Assembly (NCBI RefSeq): GCF_025486315.1
Contig: NZ_JAOOPY010000021.1
Span: 16,949 to 80,948, forward strand
Length of the DNA: 64,000 bases
Direction: 5' to 3'
Source: Variovorax sp. N23
GTDB taxonomy: Bacteria > Pseudomonadota > Gammaproteobacteria > Burkholderiales > Burkholderiaceae_C
In this document: in pieces, positions 47,418 through 57,412 of the stretch
How positions within the stretch are numbered: the first letter of the stretch is position 1
How the letters are laid out: the number at the start of each line of letters is the position of its first letter
The notes under the pieces: generated by a model
What the model saw: the letters and a program-made list of their open reading frames with translations, nothing else
Database searches by the model: none
Told to the model about the DNA's origin: nothing
Made by a program: the position numbers and the translations under genes

Positions 47418-48215
47418 TCAGGAGACTGGCAGCTGCTGCCCCAGGAAGGCGAGCAGGCTGCGGTTGAAGGGCTCGGGGTCGGTCACGCTGTGGGCATGGC
47501 CGCCGTGAGGTACGCAATCGAACAGGACATGCGGCAGGCCTTCGGCCAGGCGCTGCGACATTGTCCAGGGCACGAGCACATCGTCCATCGCGGCGGCGAC
47601 CAGCGTCGGCACGCCGATGCGGCCCAGTTGCGCATCGACGTCGAAGGCCCGCAGCGCACCGATGCGCGCCCGCATGTTGGCTTCGCCGGGGAAGTGCGCG
47701 AAGGCGTGGTCGACCTCGGCCTGCACGACGTCGGCATGTTCGGCGCACCAGGCGGCCGGGTACAGGAAGATCGGCTGCGCTTCGACATAGGCGCGCGCCC
47801 CGACGGCACCCAGCAGCGCCAGCCGCGCATCGAAGCAGCGCGCCGAGTGCGGGTTGGGCCTGGACCACGCGTTGACCAGCACCAGCCCGGCCACGCGCGA
47901 CGGCGCATCGAGCGCGAGCTGCAGGCCGACCAGCCCGCCCAGCGCATGGCCGATCACCACGCATTGCGCCGTGTCGGTCGCATCGAGCACCTCGACCACG
48001 TCGCGTGCCATGTCGGCGATCGCGTAGTCGGCCTTCAGCGTCTCGGGGCTGCGGCCGGTGCCGCGCTGGTCGTAGGCGACCACGCGCCAGCCTGCGGCCA
48101 CCAGCGCCGGGATCTGCGGCTTCCAGAAGTTCGCCGAGCCGCCCAGGCCGGAGGACAGCAGCAGGCTCGGCGCACCGGGCCTGCCGTGGCCGTGGACCTC
48201 GTGGTGCAGCGGCAT
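47418..48215 (-). CDS. rutD: aminoacrylate hydrolase RutD
   Basis: This is an alpha/beta hydrolase of 265 residues that speeds 3-aminoacrylate breakdown. LLSSGLGGSANFW, YDQRGTGRSP and GHALGGLVGLQLAL are close to E. coli RutD. The elbow is GHALG, with Ala in place of Ser, as I recall for E. coli RutD too. A late GGHAHSVTDPE supplies the His. The ATG at 48215 overlaps the rutC stop by one base. RutE follows seven bases later. Confidence 0.92.
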   Translation of the reverse strand: MPLHHEVHGHGRPGAPSLLLSSGLGGSANFWKPQIPALVAAGWRVVAYDQRGTGRSPETLKADYAIADMARDVVEVLDATDTAQCVVIGHALGGLVGLQLALDAPSRVAGLVLVNAWSRPNPHSARCFDARLALLGAVGARAYVEAQPIFLYPAAWCAEHADVVQAEVDHAFAHFPGEANMRARIGALRAFDVDAQLGRIGVPTLVAAAMDDVLVPWTMSQRLAEGLPHVLFDCVPHGGHAHSVTDPEPFNRSLLAFLGQQLPVS

Positions 48216-48604
48216 CAGGGCTTGCCGACGTGGGCGATGGAGGCGATTTCGACCAGCGCGTCGGGCTTCACCAGGCCGCACTGGATGCAGTAGCGCGCCG
48301 GCTTCACGCCGGGGAAGTATTCGGCGTAGACCGCGTTCACCTTCGCGTAGTCGGCCCAGTCCTTGATCATGATCATGTTGAAGGTCACGTCGTCCATCGT
48401 GCCGCCGGCGGTGGTGATCACGCTCTTGATCGTTTCCAGCACATGGCGCGTCTGCAGCGTGGCGTCGCCGACGTGGACCACGTTGTTGTCCTTGTCGAAG
48501 GGCAGCGTGCCCGACACGTAGACGATGCCGTCGGCCATGGTGCCGGGAACGAAGGGCGCGATGGGGGTGGTGGTGCCGGGCGGGATGATGGCTTGCTTGG
48601 GCAT
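48215..48604 (-). CDS. rutC: aminoacrylate deaminase RutC (RidA family)
   Basis: This is a 129-residue RidA-family protein of the Rut pathway that acts on 3-aminoacrylate. It begins MPKQAIIPPGTTTPIAPFVP. The conserved C-terminal site is CIQCGLVKPDALVEIASIAH. The ATG at 48604 has AGGAG seven bases upstream. It lies between rutB (35 bases upstream) and rutD (one-base overlap). Confidence 0.93.
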   Translation of the reverse strand: MPKQAIIPPGTTTPIAPFVPGTMADGIVYVSGTLPFDKDNNVVHVGDATLQTRHVLETIKSVITTAGGTMDDVTFNMIMIKDWADYAKVNAVYAEYFPGVKPARYCIQCGLVKPDALVEIASIAHVGKP

Positions 48605-48639
48605 GGGAGGCTCCTGAGGGCGATGAAGAACGAGGAAGG

Positions 48640-49437
48640 TCAGGCGAGCGCGGGTGCCGGCTTGGCGGCCACGGGTGCTGTTTGCGGCGCCACGGTGCGA
48701 ACGAAGTCGTCGACGGTCGAGACCCAGCCGAAGAAGGTCTCGACGTTGTAGACGGTCGCCTGCTGGATCGCCGCACCGCCGAGCTCGTGCGTCGCGTCTG
48801 CCAGCATCACGGCGAAGTACTCGAGGTGGAAGGCGTCGCGCAGCGTCGACTCCACGCACACGTTGGTCGCGATGCCGGTGAACACCAGGTTGCGGATGCC
48901 GCGGGCGCGCAGCGTGCTGTCGAGCGTGCTGTTGAAGAAGCCGCTGTAGCGCGTCTTGGGGATCACGATGTCGCTGGCCTGCGGCTTCATCGCGTCGATG
49001 AGTTCGTAGTCCCAGCCGCCCTTGGCGAGGAACTTGCCGGCCAGCTCGGGCTTCTTGCGCATGGTCTTGAGCGCGTTCGACTTGTACCAGTTGGGCGAGC
49101 CCGGGCCGCCGGCGTCGACGTACTTCGCGTCCCACCCGTTCTGCAAAAAGATGACCAGCATGCCCGCGGCGCGGGCCGCCTCGATGCTGCGCACGATGTG
49201 GGCGATGGTGCCTTGCGCACCGGAGATGTCGAAGCCCGCCGAATCGACATAGCCGCCCACCGAGGCGTAGGCGTTCTGCATGTCGACCACGATCAGCGCC
49301 GAGTTGGCGGCATGCAGCGCCACCGGTTCGGGCCGCGCGGGCAGCACCAGCGGCGCGGGGGCGCCGGGCGCGTTCGGCACGCCGACCGGCACGGTGGAGG
49401 TGAGGGTGGTGTTCTTGGGCGCGGCAATCTGTGTCAT
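48640..49437 (-). CDS. rutB: ureidoacrylate amidohydrolase RutB
   Basis: This is an isochorismatase-fold hydrolase that cleaves ureidoacrylate peracid to carbamate and aminoacrylate. The protein of about 265 residues has the Asp in ALIVVDMQNAY, the Lys in VIPKTRYSGF and the Cys in GIATNVCVESTLRDAFHLEY. I chose the ATG at 49437; an upstream ATG at 49458 would add seven residues. The gap of about 120 bases from rutA holds copy B of the dispersed hairpin repeat. Confidence 0.93.
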   Translation of the reverse strand: MTQIAAPKNTTLTSTVPVGVPNAPGAPAPLVLPARPEPVALHAANSALIVVDMQNAYASVGGYVDSAGFDISGAQGTIAHIVRSIEAARAAGMLVIFLQNGWDAKYVDAGGPGSPNWYKSNALKTMRKKPELAGKFLAKGGWDYELIDAMKPQASDIVIPKTRYSGFFNSTLDSTLRARGIRNLVFTGIATNVCVESTLRDAFHLEYFAVMLADATHELGGAAIQQATVYNVETFFGWVSTVDDFVRTVAPQTAPVAAKPAPALA

Positions 49438-49467
49438 GGCGGTACTTTCTGTTTGCATCTCAATGCA

Positions 49468-49551
49468 GGGGCACCGCGGAACTGGCTTTGCCAGGCCGCT
49501 GGTGTCGCCCCCTTGAGGGGGAAGCGCCGCAGGCGCTTCGGGGGTGTTCCG
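49468..49551 (-). repeat. dispersed intergenic hairpin repeat, copy B
   Basis: This matches copy A at 6590 to 6673 at almost every base. Where the arms differ, the partner base changes too: CCGGC/GCCGG in A becomes CTGGC/GCCAG here. It lies between rutA and rutB within the operon, in the same orientation relative to transcription as copy A. It may change the ratio of rutA to downstream genes. Confidence 0.8.
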
Positions 49552-49556
49552 TCCTT

Positions 49557-50669
<1,113 letters not shown>

Positions 50670-51028
50670 GGCGGACCATTCCAGGAGTGGACGAGGGCCG
50701 AGGCCGAGCCTGCGGAGCGATGAAGTTCGCGTTGCATGCTTCGTGCCATCCTGGAAAGTCCTTGCTCCTCAATGACTTGCGGCGCTTATCGTGCTCATGT
50801 TTGACCAAATGGTCCAAAGTGGATCATTCGGCCAGTCCGTGCGGGTGCGCGGTGCGCGCCCGTGGTGCGCGCGCCGGCCCGTTTGGCGTGGTTTTTCCGA
50901 GTTGCTCCGGGTCTTGCGACCGGCGGCGAGGAGCCCCGAACTGACCGTCGACTTGCTCCGGAGCAGACGCTGACCAGGATGGCCGTGGTCAATGTCAGTG
51001 GGGTGATATGACGTCGCCGTCGACGATC
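50670..51028. promoter_or_regulatory. rutA upstream region, otherwise no gene
   Basis: This gap of about 360 bases contains the RutR operator and no convincing reading frame. Beyond the operator (50820 to 51028) I see only GC-rich sequence with short alternating CG stretches. The rutA promoter should lie near the operator on the minus strand. Confidence 0.6.
50801..50817. promoter_or_regulatory. RutR operator upstream of rutA
   Basis: TTGACCAAATGGTCCAA matches the RutR consensus TTGACCAnnTGGTCAA, apart from one extra C in the right arm. It is about 130 bases upstream of the rutA start. Repression of rutABCDEF relieved by uracil is expected from E. coli. Confidence 0.82.
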
Positions 51029-51424
51029 TCACTCCGCGCAGTTCAGCATCCACTGAACGCCGAAGCGGTCGGTCAGCTTGCCGTAGTAGTCGCCCCAGGG
51101 CTGAGTGCCCAAGGGTGTCGTGACCGTCCCGCCAGCCCCCAGCTCTCGGAAGAGTCGGTTCGTGGAATCGCGATCGTCCATGGCCAACAGGTGCGCGGAG
51201 CCTCGCATCGGCTCGGCGTCATCGTTGTCCGAGGCATGAAAGAGCAGGCCTGGTCCTTCGAACTTGGCGTGCATAACCTTGCCGCGCATGGCCTCGTTCT
51301 TCACGGGCATGCCATCGACTCCGTAGCGCAGCACCTCGACGACACGGCCAAGACCGCATTGCGCATAGAAGGCCAAAGCCTGATCGCAGTTCGTGGTGAA
51401 GAACAGATAGTTCGAGAGTTGCAT
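51029..51424 (-). CDS. PhnB-like VOC family protein
   Basis: This is a 131-residue VOC protein of the PhnB/glyoxalase-like group (MQLSNYLFFTTNCDQALAFYAQCGLG; GTQPWGDYYGKLTDRFGVQWMLN). Such proteins often resemble 3-demethylubiquinone methyltransferase-like folds, and most have no proven reaction. It follows the tautomerase gene on the same strand with 75 bases between. The pair is divergent from a TetR regulator. Confidence 0.82.
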   Translation of the reverse strand: MQLSNYLFFTTNCDQALAFYAQCGLGRVVEVLRYGVDGMPVKNEAMRGKVMHAKFEGPGLLFHASDNDDAEPMRGSAHLLAMDDRDSTNRLFRELGAGGTVTTPLGTQPWGDYYGKLTDRFGVQWMLNCAE

Positions 51425-51499
51425 GATGGTGTTACCTGGATGTGAGTCGGGCGACGACACTGTCCGCTCCACCCGGAGACCGCGCTGCCCCCGGATGTG

Positions 51500-51916
51500 T
51501 CAAGCCGAAGCGGCTCCTTCACTGAGCTGCGCATTGGTGAGGGCCATCCCGGCAATGCCCCAGGCCCCGTCCACCGCGTGCACCACGTTGACCCATATGC
51601 GCTCCTTCGGGTGGTGTTCGCCAGACAGCTCGTGAATGATGCTCGTGGCCTCTTCGATGTAGCCGACTTGCACATCCCGACTGGCGAACGCGAAGGATGG
51701 GACCTTCCATTCGACGAAAACCACGGGGGCCTCCTTTGATCCGGAATAGGTGTGCTCCTTTGGCAAGACGTGGATCGAGCCGACGATGTTGGGCGTCATC
51801 GCCCTATTTCCTGTCAGGCCATGCCACTTGAGCATGGCATCGGACAGGCGACCGAAGGCCACCTTTTCTTGGCCTTTGGGGAGAACGCCCTCGGTGAGGG
51901 TGAGCGTAAGTGGCAT
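51500..51916 (-). CDS. tautomerase superfamily protein
   Basis: This is a 138-residue protein starting MPLTLTLTEGVLPKGQ. Pro2 would be the catalytic base after Met removal, as in 4-oxalocrotonate tautomerase relatives. A second half (VEWKVPSFAFASRDVQVGYIEEATSIIHELSG) gives a two-unit fold. The ATG at 51916 was chosen because it exposes Pro2. It is divergent from the TetR gene with a perfect palindromic operator between. The substrate is unknown. Confidence 0.8.
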   Translation of the reverse strand: MPLTLTLTEGVLPKGQEKVAFGRLSDAMLKWHGLTGNRAMTPNIVGSIHVLPKEHTYSGSKEAPVVFVEWKVPSFAFASRDVQVGYIEEATSIIHELSGEHHPKERIWVNVVHAVDGAWGIAGMALTNAQLSEGAASA

Positions 51917-51980
51917 GGGGATTCCAGGTAGAAAGCACGGCGTCGACCCACACCCTGCCTTCCGCAAAGCGTTTCAAGTA

Positions 51981-52012
51981 ACGATCGTTATGTTATCGTA
52001 CATAACGATCGT
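51981..52012. promoter_or_regulatory. TetR-type operator, perfect 12-bp inverted repeat
   Basis: ACGATCGTTATG and CATAACGATCGT are exact reverse complements around an eight-base spacer. TAACGATCGTTA at 51979 to 51990 is itself self-complementary. The site lies between the divergent tautomerase and TetR genes and probably binds the TetR protein. Confidence 0.85.
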
Positions 52013-52060
52013 GTTTTGAGCAACTACAATCGTCGGCTTCACATGTCGAAGGAGTTCCTC

Positions 52061-52642
52061 GTGTCACGGTCCGAACAGAAGGTGCAGACGCGGCAGCGCA
52101 TCCTGGAGGGCGCAGGTCGCGGGTTTCGCAAGGCTGGATTCGGCGGGATCGGGGTGGACGGCCTTGCGAAGGAAGCAGGCCTGACATCGGGCGCCTTCTA
52201 CGTTCATTTCGACTCAAAGGCTCACGCATTCCGGGAATCGGTCGCACAAGGCATGGCCGAATTGCGAGGTGGCGTGCTGTACTTCCAAGAAAAGCATGGA
52301 CGCGCTTGGTGGCCGGAGTTCGTGCGCTTCTACCTCAGCGCCAAGCGCACATGTGACTTGGCGGAGAGTTGCACGCTGCAGACGATGCCGGCGGAAGTGG
52401 CTCGATCGGACGAAGCCTCCCGTACAACGTTCGAGAAGGCTTTGCGCGACGTTGCGCAGGCGATCGTCGATGGCCCCGCCTCGCCGAGAGCACCGCGGGA
52501 CATTGGAGCGGCTTGCGCCGCCCTCTCTTCGCTGGTCGGCACCGTCACGCTGGCACGTGCCGTTGGGAGTGACACCTTCGCGGAACAGATCGCTGCAGGG
52601 ACGGAACACGCACTGCTCGGCGCGCCAACGCAGGTCCGTTGA
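52061..52642 (+). CDS. TetR family transcriptional regulator
   Basis: This is a 193-residue repressor-type protein. The helix-turn-helix is FGGIGVDGLAKEAGLTSGAFYVHFDSKAHAF and the ligand domain resembles a TetR C-terminal group with CTLQTMPAEVARSD. The GTG at 52061 was chosen over an ATG at 52043 and a TTG at 52016, because GAAGGAG ends six bases before it. It probably controls itself and the tautomerase/VOC pair through the palindrome. The inducer is unknown. Confidence 0.85.
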   Translation: MSRSEQKVQTRQRILEGAGRGFRKAGFGGIGVDGLAKEAGLTSGAFYVHFDSKAHAFRESVAQGMAELRGGVLYFQEKHGRAWWPEFVRFYLSAKRTCDLAESCTLQTMPAEVARSDEASRTTFEKALRDVAQAIVDGPASPRAPRDIGAACAALSSLVGTVTLARAVGSDTFAEQIAAGTEHALLGAPTQVR

Positions 52643-52697
52643 AGCCAGAACTGCGCACATGGCGCAGCCCCACATCCCGCCGCAGTGGTCGTTCGGC

Positions 52698-55151
52698 TCA
52701 GACGTTGCTCGTCGCGCGCACTTCGTCGATGGTGGTCTGGCCGGCCAGCACCTTCTCGATGCCGTCCTGCCGCAGCGTGCGCATGCCCTCGCGCAGCGCG
52801 GTGGCCTGCAGGGCCTCGGCGCGTGCGCCGGTCTGGATCAGGTGGCGCAGTTCGCGCGAGATCATCATCAGCTCGTGCAGGCCGACGCGGCCCTTGAAAC
52901 CGCTCTGGTCGCAGGCGGCGCAGCCGGGGCTCGCGTGCATCTGCAGCCGCCCGTCCTTGCCATGCTGCGACGCCCAGCGCGCCAGCACTTCATCGCGCGA
53001 CTCCGGCAGGTCGGCCGCGTCGCCGAAGGCGTGCAGGTAGTCGCCCAGCAGCTCCTCGATCTCCACCGGCTCGGCATCGCGGCTGGTGCGGCACTGCGTG
53101 CAGAGCCGGCGCACCAGGCGCTGGGCCAGCACGCCGAGCAGCGAGTCGGCGAAGTTGAACGGGTCCATGCCCATGTCGAGCAGGCGCGTCACGGTCTCGG
53201 GCGCGCTGTTGGTGTGCAGCGTGGAGAGCACGAGGTGGCCCGTGAGCGAGGCTTCCACCGCCGTCTTGGCGGTTTCCTCGTCGCGGATCTCGCCGACCAT
53301 GATCACGTCCGGGTCGGCGCGCAGGAAGGCCCGCAGCGCCTTGGCGAAGGTCCAGTCGATGCGCGGGTTCACCTGCACCTGGCGCAGGCCGGGCTGGGTG
53401 ATCTCGATCGGGTCTTCGGCCGTCCAGATCTTGCGTTCGGGCACGTTGATGTGGCTGAGCGCGGAGTGCAGCGTGGTGGTCTTGCCCGAGCCCGTCGGGC
53501 CCACGCACAGCACCATGCCGTAGGGCCGCTCGATGGCGTCGCGCAGGCGCTCCAGGTTCGGCGCCGACAGGCCGAGCCGGTCGAGCGCGATCGGCTTGGC
53601 CGAGGCCAGGATGCGCATCACCACGTCTTCCAGGCCGTTGTTGGTCGGGATGGTGGCCACGCGCAGCTCGATGCGGTGCTGCGGGGAGAACTTGGCGAAG
53701 TTGATCTTGCCGTCCTGCGGCTTGCGGCGCTCGCTGATGTCGAGGTCGCACATGATCTTGATGCGCGCGATCATCGCGTTGCGGTAGTTCGGCGGCAGCT
53801 CGAGGTAGGTGCGCAGCTGGCCGTCCTTGCGAAAGCGGATGCGGATCTTCTCGCGGCCCGGGTAGCTCTCGATGTGGATGTCGGAGACGCCGGCGCCGTG
53901 GGCCTCCAGGATCATCCGGTTGATCATGCGCACCAGCGAATTGTCGGACTGCTCGATCGGCGTGTCGTCGTCGGGGCGGTCCTGCTTGCCTTCCTTCTCG
54001 AGGGTCTCGAGCAGTTCGCTGGTGTCGTCGGGCACGAACTCGATGGGCTGCAGCGCCACGCTGCCCGGGCGGCCGTCGGCCGTCGCGCCGATCTTGTCGT
54101 AGGCGGCGAACATCATGCGTTCCATGTCGCGGCACTGGGCCAGCACCGGCACGGCCTTCATCTGGGCGATGAACTCGATCTCGTCGACCGCGCTGCGCCG
54201 GTTGGCCGGGTCGTCGAGCGCGACGATCAGGCGGCCGTCGCGCACCAGCAGCGGCATCACCTGCAGGCGCTGCGCGGCGCTGTAGCTGATCTTGCGCAGC
54301 GCTTCGGCTTCCGCCGGGAAGCTGTCGAGGTCGACCAGCGGGTAGCCCATCTTGCGGGCCAGCGCCACCTGCAGATCGGCGCGCGACACGGCGTTCTGCC
54401 GCACCAGCAGCTCGCCCAGCGGCACGCGGCGTTCGCTCTTCTGCGCGCCGAGCGCGTCCTGCAGCTGCTGGGCCGTGATCATGCCCAGCGAGATCAACGC
54501 CTCGCCGATGCGCACCATCGGCATGCGGGTCTGCTGCTCGATCGCCTCCAGCAGCTGCTCGTGCGTGCTCACCACGCGCGACAGCAGCATCTCGGTCGCG
54601 GCGCTCGGGGGCGCGGCGACGCTGTTGTCCAGCTCGAACTTCACGTAGGCGCTGCGCGGGATGAACTGGCGCTGCACGCTGCCGTCGTCGCTCACCGGCG
54701 GGAAGAGGAACAGGCCGACGCCGTTCTCGACATGGCCGACCGTCTCACCCGCGAGCTGGCTGCCGCTGGTGAAGCGCAGCTTGAAGCGGCTCTGGCCCGG
54801 CTGGCGCAGCGCGCCCGATTGCGGGTCGAGCACCGGCGGGTTCAGCGGCGCGATCGGCGCCGTGAGGGTGATGGCGCGGATCTGGTCGAAGCGCAGCGCC
54901 AGGGTGGTGCGGGCGCGCGGCAGCTGCACGTGCAGCACCCGCTCTTCCGGCACGAAGAAGGTCATGCGCCCGGCCACGCGCTGGTCGTTCAGGCTGTGGA
55001 TCTCGCAGGGCAGCGGCTCGGTCTGCGGCTTGGGCGCCGGGTAGCCGCCCTGGGGCGAGTTGGGCCACAGGAAGCCCTCCCGCTTGCTGGCACGTCCTCC
55101 CGGGATCTCCTTGGGGGGGTCCCAGTCGATCGGCTTCAATGTGGTTGTCAT
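52698..55151 (-). CDS. GspE/PilB-family type II/IV secretion ATPase, orphan
   Basis: This is a hexameric assembly ATPase of 817 residues. After a region of about 180 residues that I do not recognise come two MshEN-like units (about 200 to 380). The ATPase core has Walker A GPTGSGKTTTLH, Walker B DPDVIMVGEIRDEE, the Asp box TAEDPIE and a His box (TGHLVLSTLHTNSA). A CxxC zinc module (LCTQC...GCAAC) follows. The ATG at 55151 follows GGAG. No other secretion or pilus gene is adjacent. The unusual N-terminus and the isolation leave the machine it drives unclear. Confidence 0.87.
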   Translation of the reverse strand: MTTTLKPIDWDPPKEIPGGRASKREGFLWPNSPQGGYPAPKPQTEPLPCEIHSLNDQRVAGRMTFFVPEERVLHVQLPRARTTLALRFDQIRAITLTAPIAPLNPPVLDPQSGALRQPGQSRFKLRFTSGSQLAGETVGHVENGVGLFLFPPVSDDGSVQRQFIPRSAYVKFELDNSVAAPPSAATEMLLSRVVSTHEQLLEAIEQQTRMPMVRIGEALISLGMITAQQLQDALGAQKSERRVPLGELLVRQNAVSRADLQVALARKMGYPLVDLDSFPAEAEALRKISYSAAQRLQVMPLLVRDGRLIVALDDPANRRSAVDEIEFIAQMKAVPVLAQCRDMERMMFAAYDKIGATADGRPGSVALQPIEFVPDDTSELLETLEKEGKQDRPDDDTPIEQSDNSLVRMINRMILEAHGAGVSDIHIESYPGREKIRIRFRKDGQLRTYLELPPNYRNAMIARIKIMCDLDISERRKPQDGKINFAKFSPQHRIELRVATIPTNNGLEDVVMRILASAKPIALDRLGLSAPNLERLRDAIERPYGMVLCVGPTGSGKTTTLHSALSHINVPERKIWTAEDPIEITQPGLRQVQVNPRIDWTFAKALRAFLRADPDVIMVGEIRDEETAKTAVEASLTGHLVLSTLHTNSAPETVTRLLDMGMDPFNFADSLLGVLAQRLVRRLCTQCRTSRDAEPVEIEELLGDYLHAFGDAADLPESRDEVLARWASQHGKDGRLQMHASPGCAACDQSGFKGRVGLHELMMISRELRHLIQTGARAEALQATALREGMRTLRQDGIEKVLAGQTTIDEVRATSNV

Positions 55152-55323
55152 TCGCGAACTCCAGGGTCCTGGCCCGTTCAACGGCCTGCGGCCGCTTCGG
55201 GTCGGCTTGTCGCGGGCACTTCTCCCATTTCGGCATCACTCTACAGCGGCCGAGCCGGTGGTGAAGCGTCGATCAGTGCCGGGAAAACCCCTCGCTTCGC
55301 GCGATGGTGCGGTCGACAGCGCC

Positions 55324-55602
55324 TCAGCGCGCCGGCGTCGGCGTCGCGTCGGGCAGTTCGATCTTGATGTCGAGCACCTCGAGGTCGTCCTGGCGTTCCA
55401 GGTGCACCTTGATGTCGTCCGCGTTGATGGAGACGTACTTCGAGATCACCGCCACCAGCTCGCGCTGCAGGTCGGGCAGGTAGTCGGGGCGGCGCTTGCC
55501 GCTGAGGCTGGAGCGCTCGTGGGCGAGGATGATCTGCAGCCGCTCCTTGGCGACGCTGGCCGTCTTCTTCTTTTCGCCGAGCAGGAAGGAGAGGAAGGAC
55601 AT
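55324..55602 (-). CDS. minE: cell division topological specificity factor MinE
   Basis: This is a 92-residue MinE. The N-terminal membrane and MinD-contact helix (MSFLSFLLGEKKKTASVAKERLQIILAHERS) is followed by a topological specificity domain. It stimulates MinD ATPase and drives oscillation so that division occurs at mid-cell. It starts three bases after minD. The order minC, minD, minE is standard. Confidence 0.95.
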   Translation of the reverse strand: MSFLSFLLGEKKKTASVAKERLQIILAHERSSLSGKRRPDYLPDLQRELVAVISKYVSINADDIKVHLERQDDLEVLDIKIELPDATPTPAR

Positions 55603-55605
55603 GGC

Positions 55606-56421
55606 TTACTTCCCCCCGAAGATGCGCTTGAAGAAGCCCGGCTTTTCCGCTTCGATGAAACGCATGGGGCGGTCTTCGCCGAGGAAGCGCGCCACCACGT
55701 CGCTGTACGCCTCGGACACGTCGGTGCCCTTGTCGTGGATGGCCGGCACGCCCTGGTTCGACGCGTTGAGCACCGTCTCCGATTCCGGGATCACGCCGAT
55801 CAGCTTGATGCGCAGGATGTCCTGGATGTCTTCCAGCGACAGCATCTGGCCGCCGGCCACGCGGTTCGGGTTGTAGCGCGTGATGAGGAGGTGTTCCTTG
55901 ATGGCCTCGCCGCCTTCCTTGGCGCGCTTGGTCTTGCTGCTGAGCATGCCCAGGATGCGGTCGGAGTCGCGCACCGACGAGACCTCCGGGTTGGTCACGA
56001 CCAGCGCCTCGTCGGCGAAGTACATGGCCATCATCGCGCCGGTCTCGATGCCCGCGGGCGAGTCGCAGACGATGTAGTCGAAGTCCATGTCGGCGAGATC
56101 CTTCAGGATCTTCTCGACGCCTTCCTGCGTCAGCGCTTCCTTGTCGCGCGTCTGCGAGGCGGCCAGCACGAACAGGTTGTCGCACTGCTTGTCCTTGATG
56201 AGCGCCTGGCTCAGGTTGGCCTCGCCCTGGATCACGTTGATCAGGTCGTACACCACGCGGCGCTCGCAGCCCATGATCAGGTCGAGGTTGCGCAGGCCCA
56301 CGTCGAAGTCGATCACCGCCGTCTTCTTGCCGGCGAGCGCCAGGCCCGTCGCGAAGCTGGCGCTCGTGGTCGTCTTGCCGACGCCGCCCTTGCCCGAGGT
56401 CACCACCACAATTTTGGCCAT
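55606..56421 (-). CDS. minD: septum site-determining ATPase MinD
   Basis: This is a 271-residue membrane-binding ATPase with deviant Walker A SGKGGVGKTTT (Lys11, Lys16), DFDVGLRNLDL and a C-terminal amphipathic tail (GFFKRIFGGK) for membrane binding. It recruits MinC and is released by MinE. It is 47 bases after minC and three before minE. Confidence 0.96.
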   Translation of the reverse strand: MAKIVVVTSGKGGVGKTTTSASFATGLALAGKKTAVIDFDVGLRNLDLIMGCERRVVYDLINVIQGEANLSQALIKDKQCDNLFVLAASQTRDKEALTQEGVEKILKDLADMDFDYIVCDSPAGIETGAMMAMYFADEALVVTNPEVSSVRDSDRILGMLSSKTKRAKEGGEAIKEHLLITRYNPNRVAGGQMLSLEDIQDILRIKLIGVIPESETVLNASNQGVPAIHDKGTDVSEAYSDVVARFLGEDRPMRFIEAEKPGFFKRIFGGK

Positions 56422-56468
56422 TGCCGTTCCTTCTACGTTTTTCGGTTGTTCAGGGTGCGGAGCGGCGA

Positions 56469-57224
56469 TCAGACGATCGGCTCCATCAGAAGCTTCTTGT
56501 CGTCCAGATGGATCTGGACGGCCTTGCCCGCGATGTCGGCCGGCAGCGCGACCTCGGAGGTGCGGTAGATGCCGGCGATCGCCACCAGCTGCGCTTCCAT
56601 GCAGGTGGTGAAGATGCGGGCTTCGGTGTTGCCGCGCGCGCCGGCGATCGCCTTGCCGCGCAGCGGCGCATACACGTGGATGTTGCCGTCGGCGATCACT
56701 TCGGCGCCGAAGCTCACGACCGCCATCACGATCACGTCGCCGCCGCGGGCATAGACCTGCTGGCCCGAGCGCAGCGGCTTGTCGATGACCAGCGTACCGG
56801 CCGCGGGCACCGGCACCTCGCGCACGATCTGCGGCGCTTCACTCACTGGTGCGGGCGCCGGGGCCCGCGGCGTGGGGGTGGGCGCGACCGGCATCGCCGC
56901 GATGGACAGCCCGGCGTCGCGCGCCGCGGCGTTCTGCGCATCGCTGCCGCCGCGCACCGCGATCGGCTGCGTCTGGTGGCGCGCCAGCAGGGCGCGCAGG
57001 GCCGTGAAGTCGATGTCGGCGGCCTCGCCCTCGGCCTGCAGCAGCGACAGGTCGATCACCACCGGCTCCTGCTCGAAGAAGTCGGGGGAGTCGGCCAGCT
57101 GGGCGTCCAGCGCGTCGGCCAGCACGTCCAGGTTGGCCGTCTTGAGGATCACCGCCACCAGCGGCAGCGTGGCGCTCTTGAATTCGAATACCGCCTTGTT
57201 GCGCGCGGCGGAAGCATCGGCCAT
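56469..57224 (-). CDS. minC: septum formation inhibitor MinC
   Basis: This is a 251-residue FtsZ-polymerisation inhibitor. The N-terminal domain (to about residue 105) is joined by an Ala/Pro-rich linker to a C-terminal beta-helix. The beta-helix has the repeats KPLRSGQQVYARGGDVIVM and GNIHVYAPLRGKAIAGARGN, which bind MinD. It leads the min operon and is divergent from the acyltransferase gene. Confidence 0.95.
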   Translation of the reverse strand: MADASAARNKAVFEFKSATLPLVAVILKTANLDVLADALDAQLADSPDFFEQEPVVIDLSLLQAEGEAADIDFTALRALLARHQTQPIAVRGGSDAQNAAARDAGLSIAAMPVAPTPTPRAPAPAPVSEAPQIVREVPVPAAGTLVIDKPLRSGQQVYARGGDVIVMAVVSFGAEVIADGNIHVYAPLRGKAIAGARGNTEARIFTTCMEAQLVAIAGIYRTSEVALPADIAGKAVQIHLDDKKLLMEPIV

Positions 57225-57412
57225 GGGGAAAGGTCGTCCGAAAAGCGTTGAAGTCTAACGGCTGGGCCTGCCCCCAAAGGCACGCCGGGCGGCTTGGGGG
57301 CCGGTTCCGCAACAGTTTCTTGCATCAGGTTTCAACTCGCTGCCCGTATAGTCGCGGCGCCTGGTGATGAGGGACAACGGCGCCTCGCCACTTGAAAAGG
57401 GATGGCTCGCGA

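Noticed and set aside
57322..57352. Sigma70 promoter TTGCAT/TATAGT before the acyltransferase gene
   Set aside because: The -10-like TATAGT at 57347 is good, but the spacing to TTGCAT is 21 bases, so the pair is not convincing.
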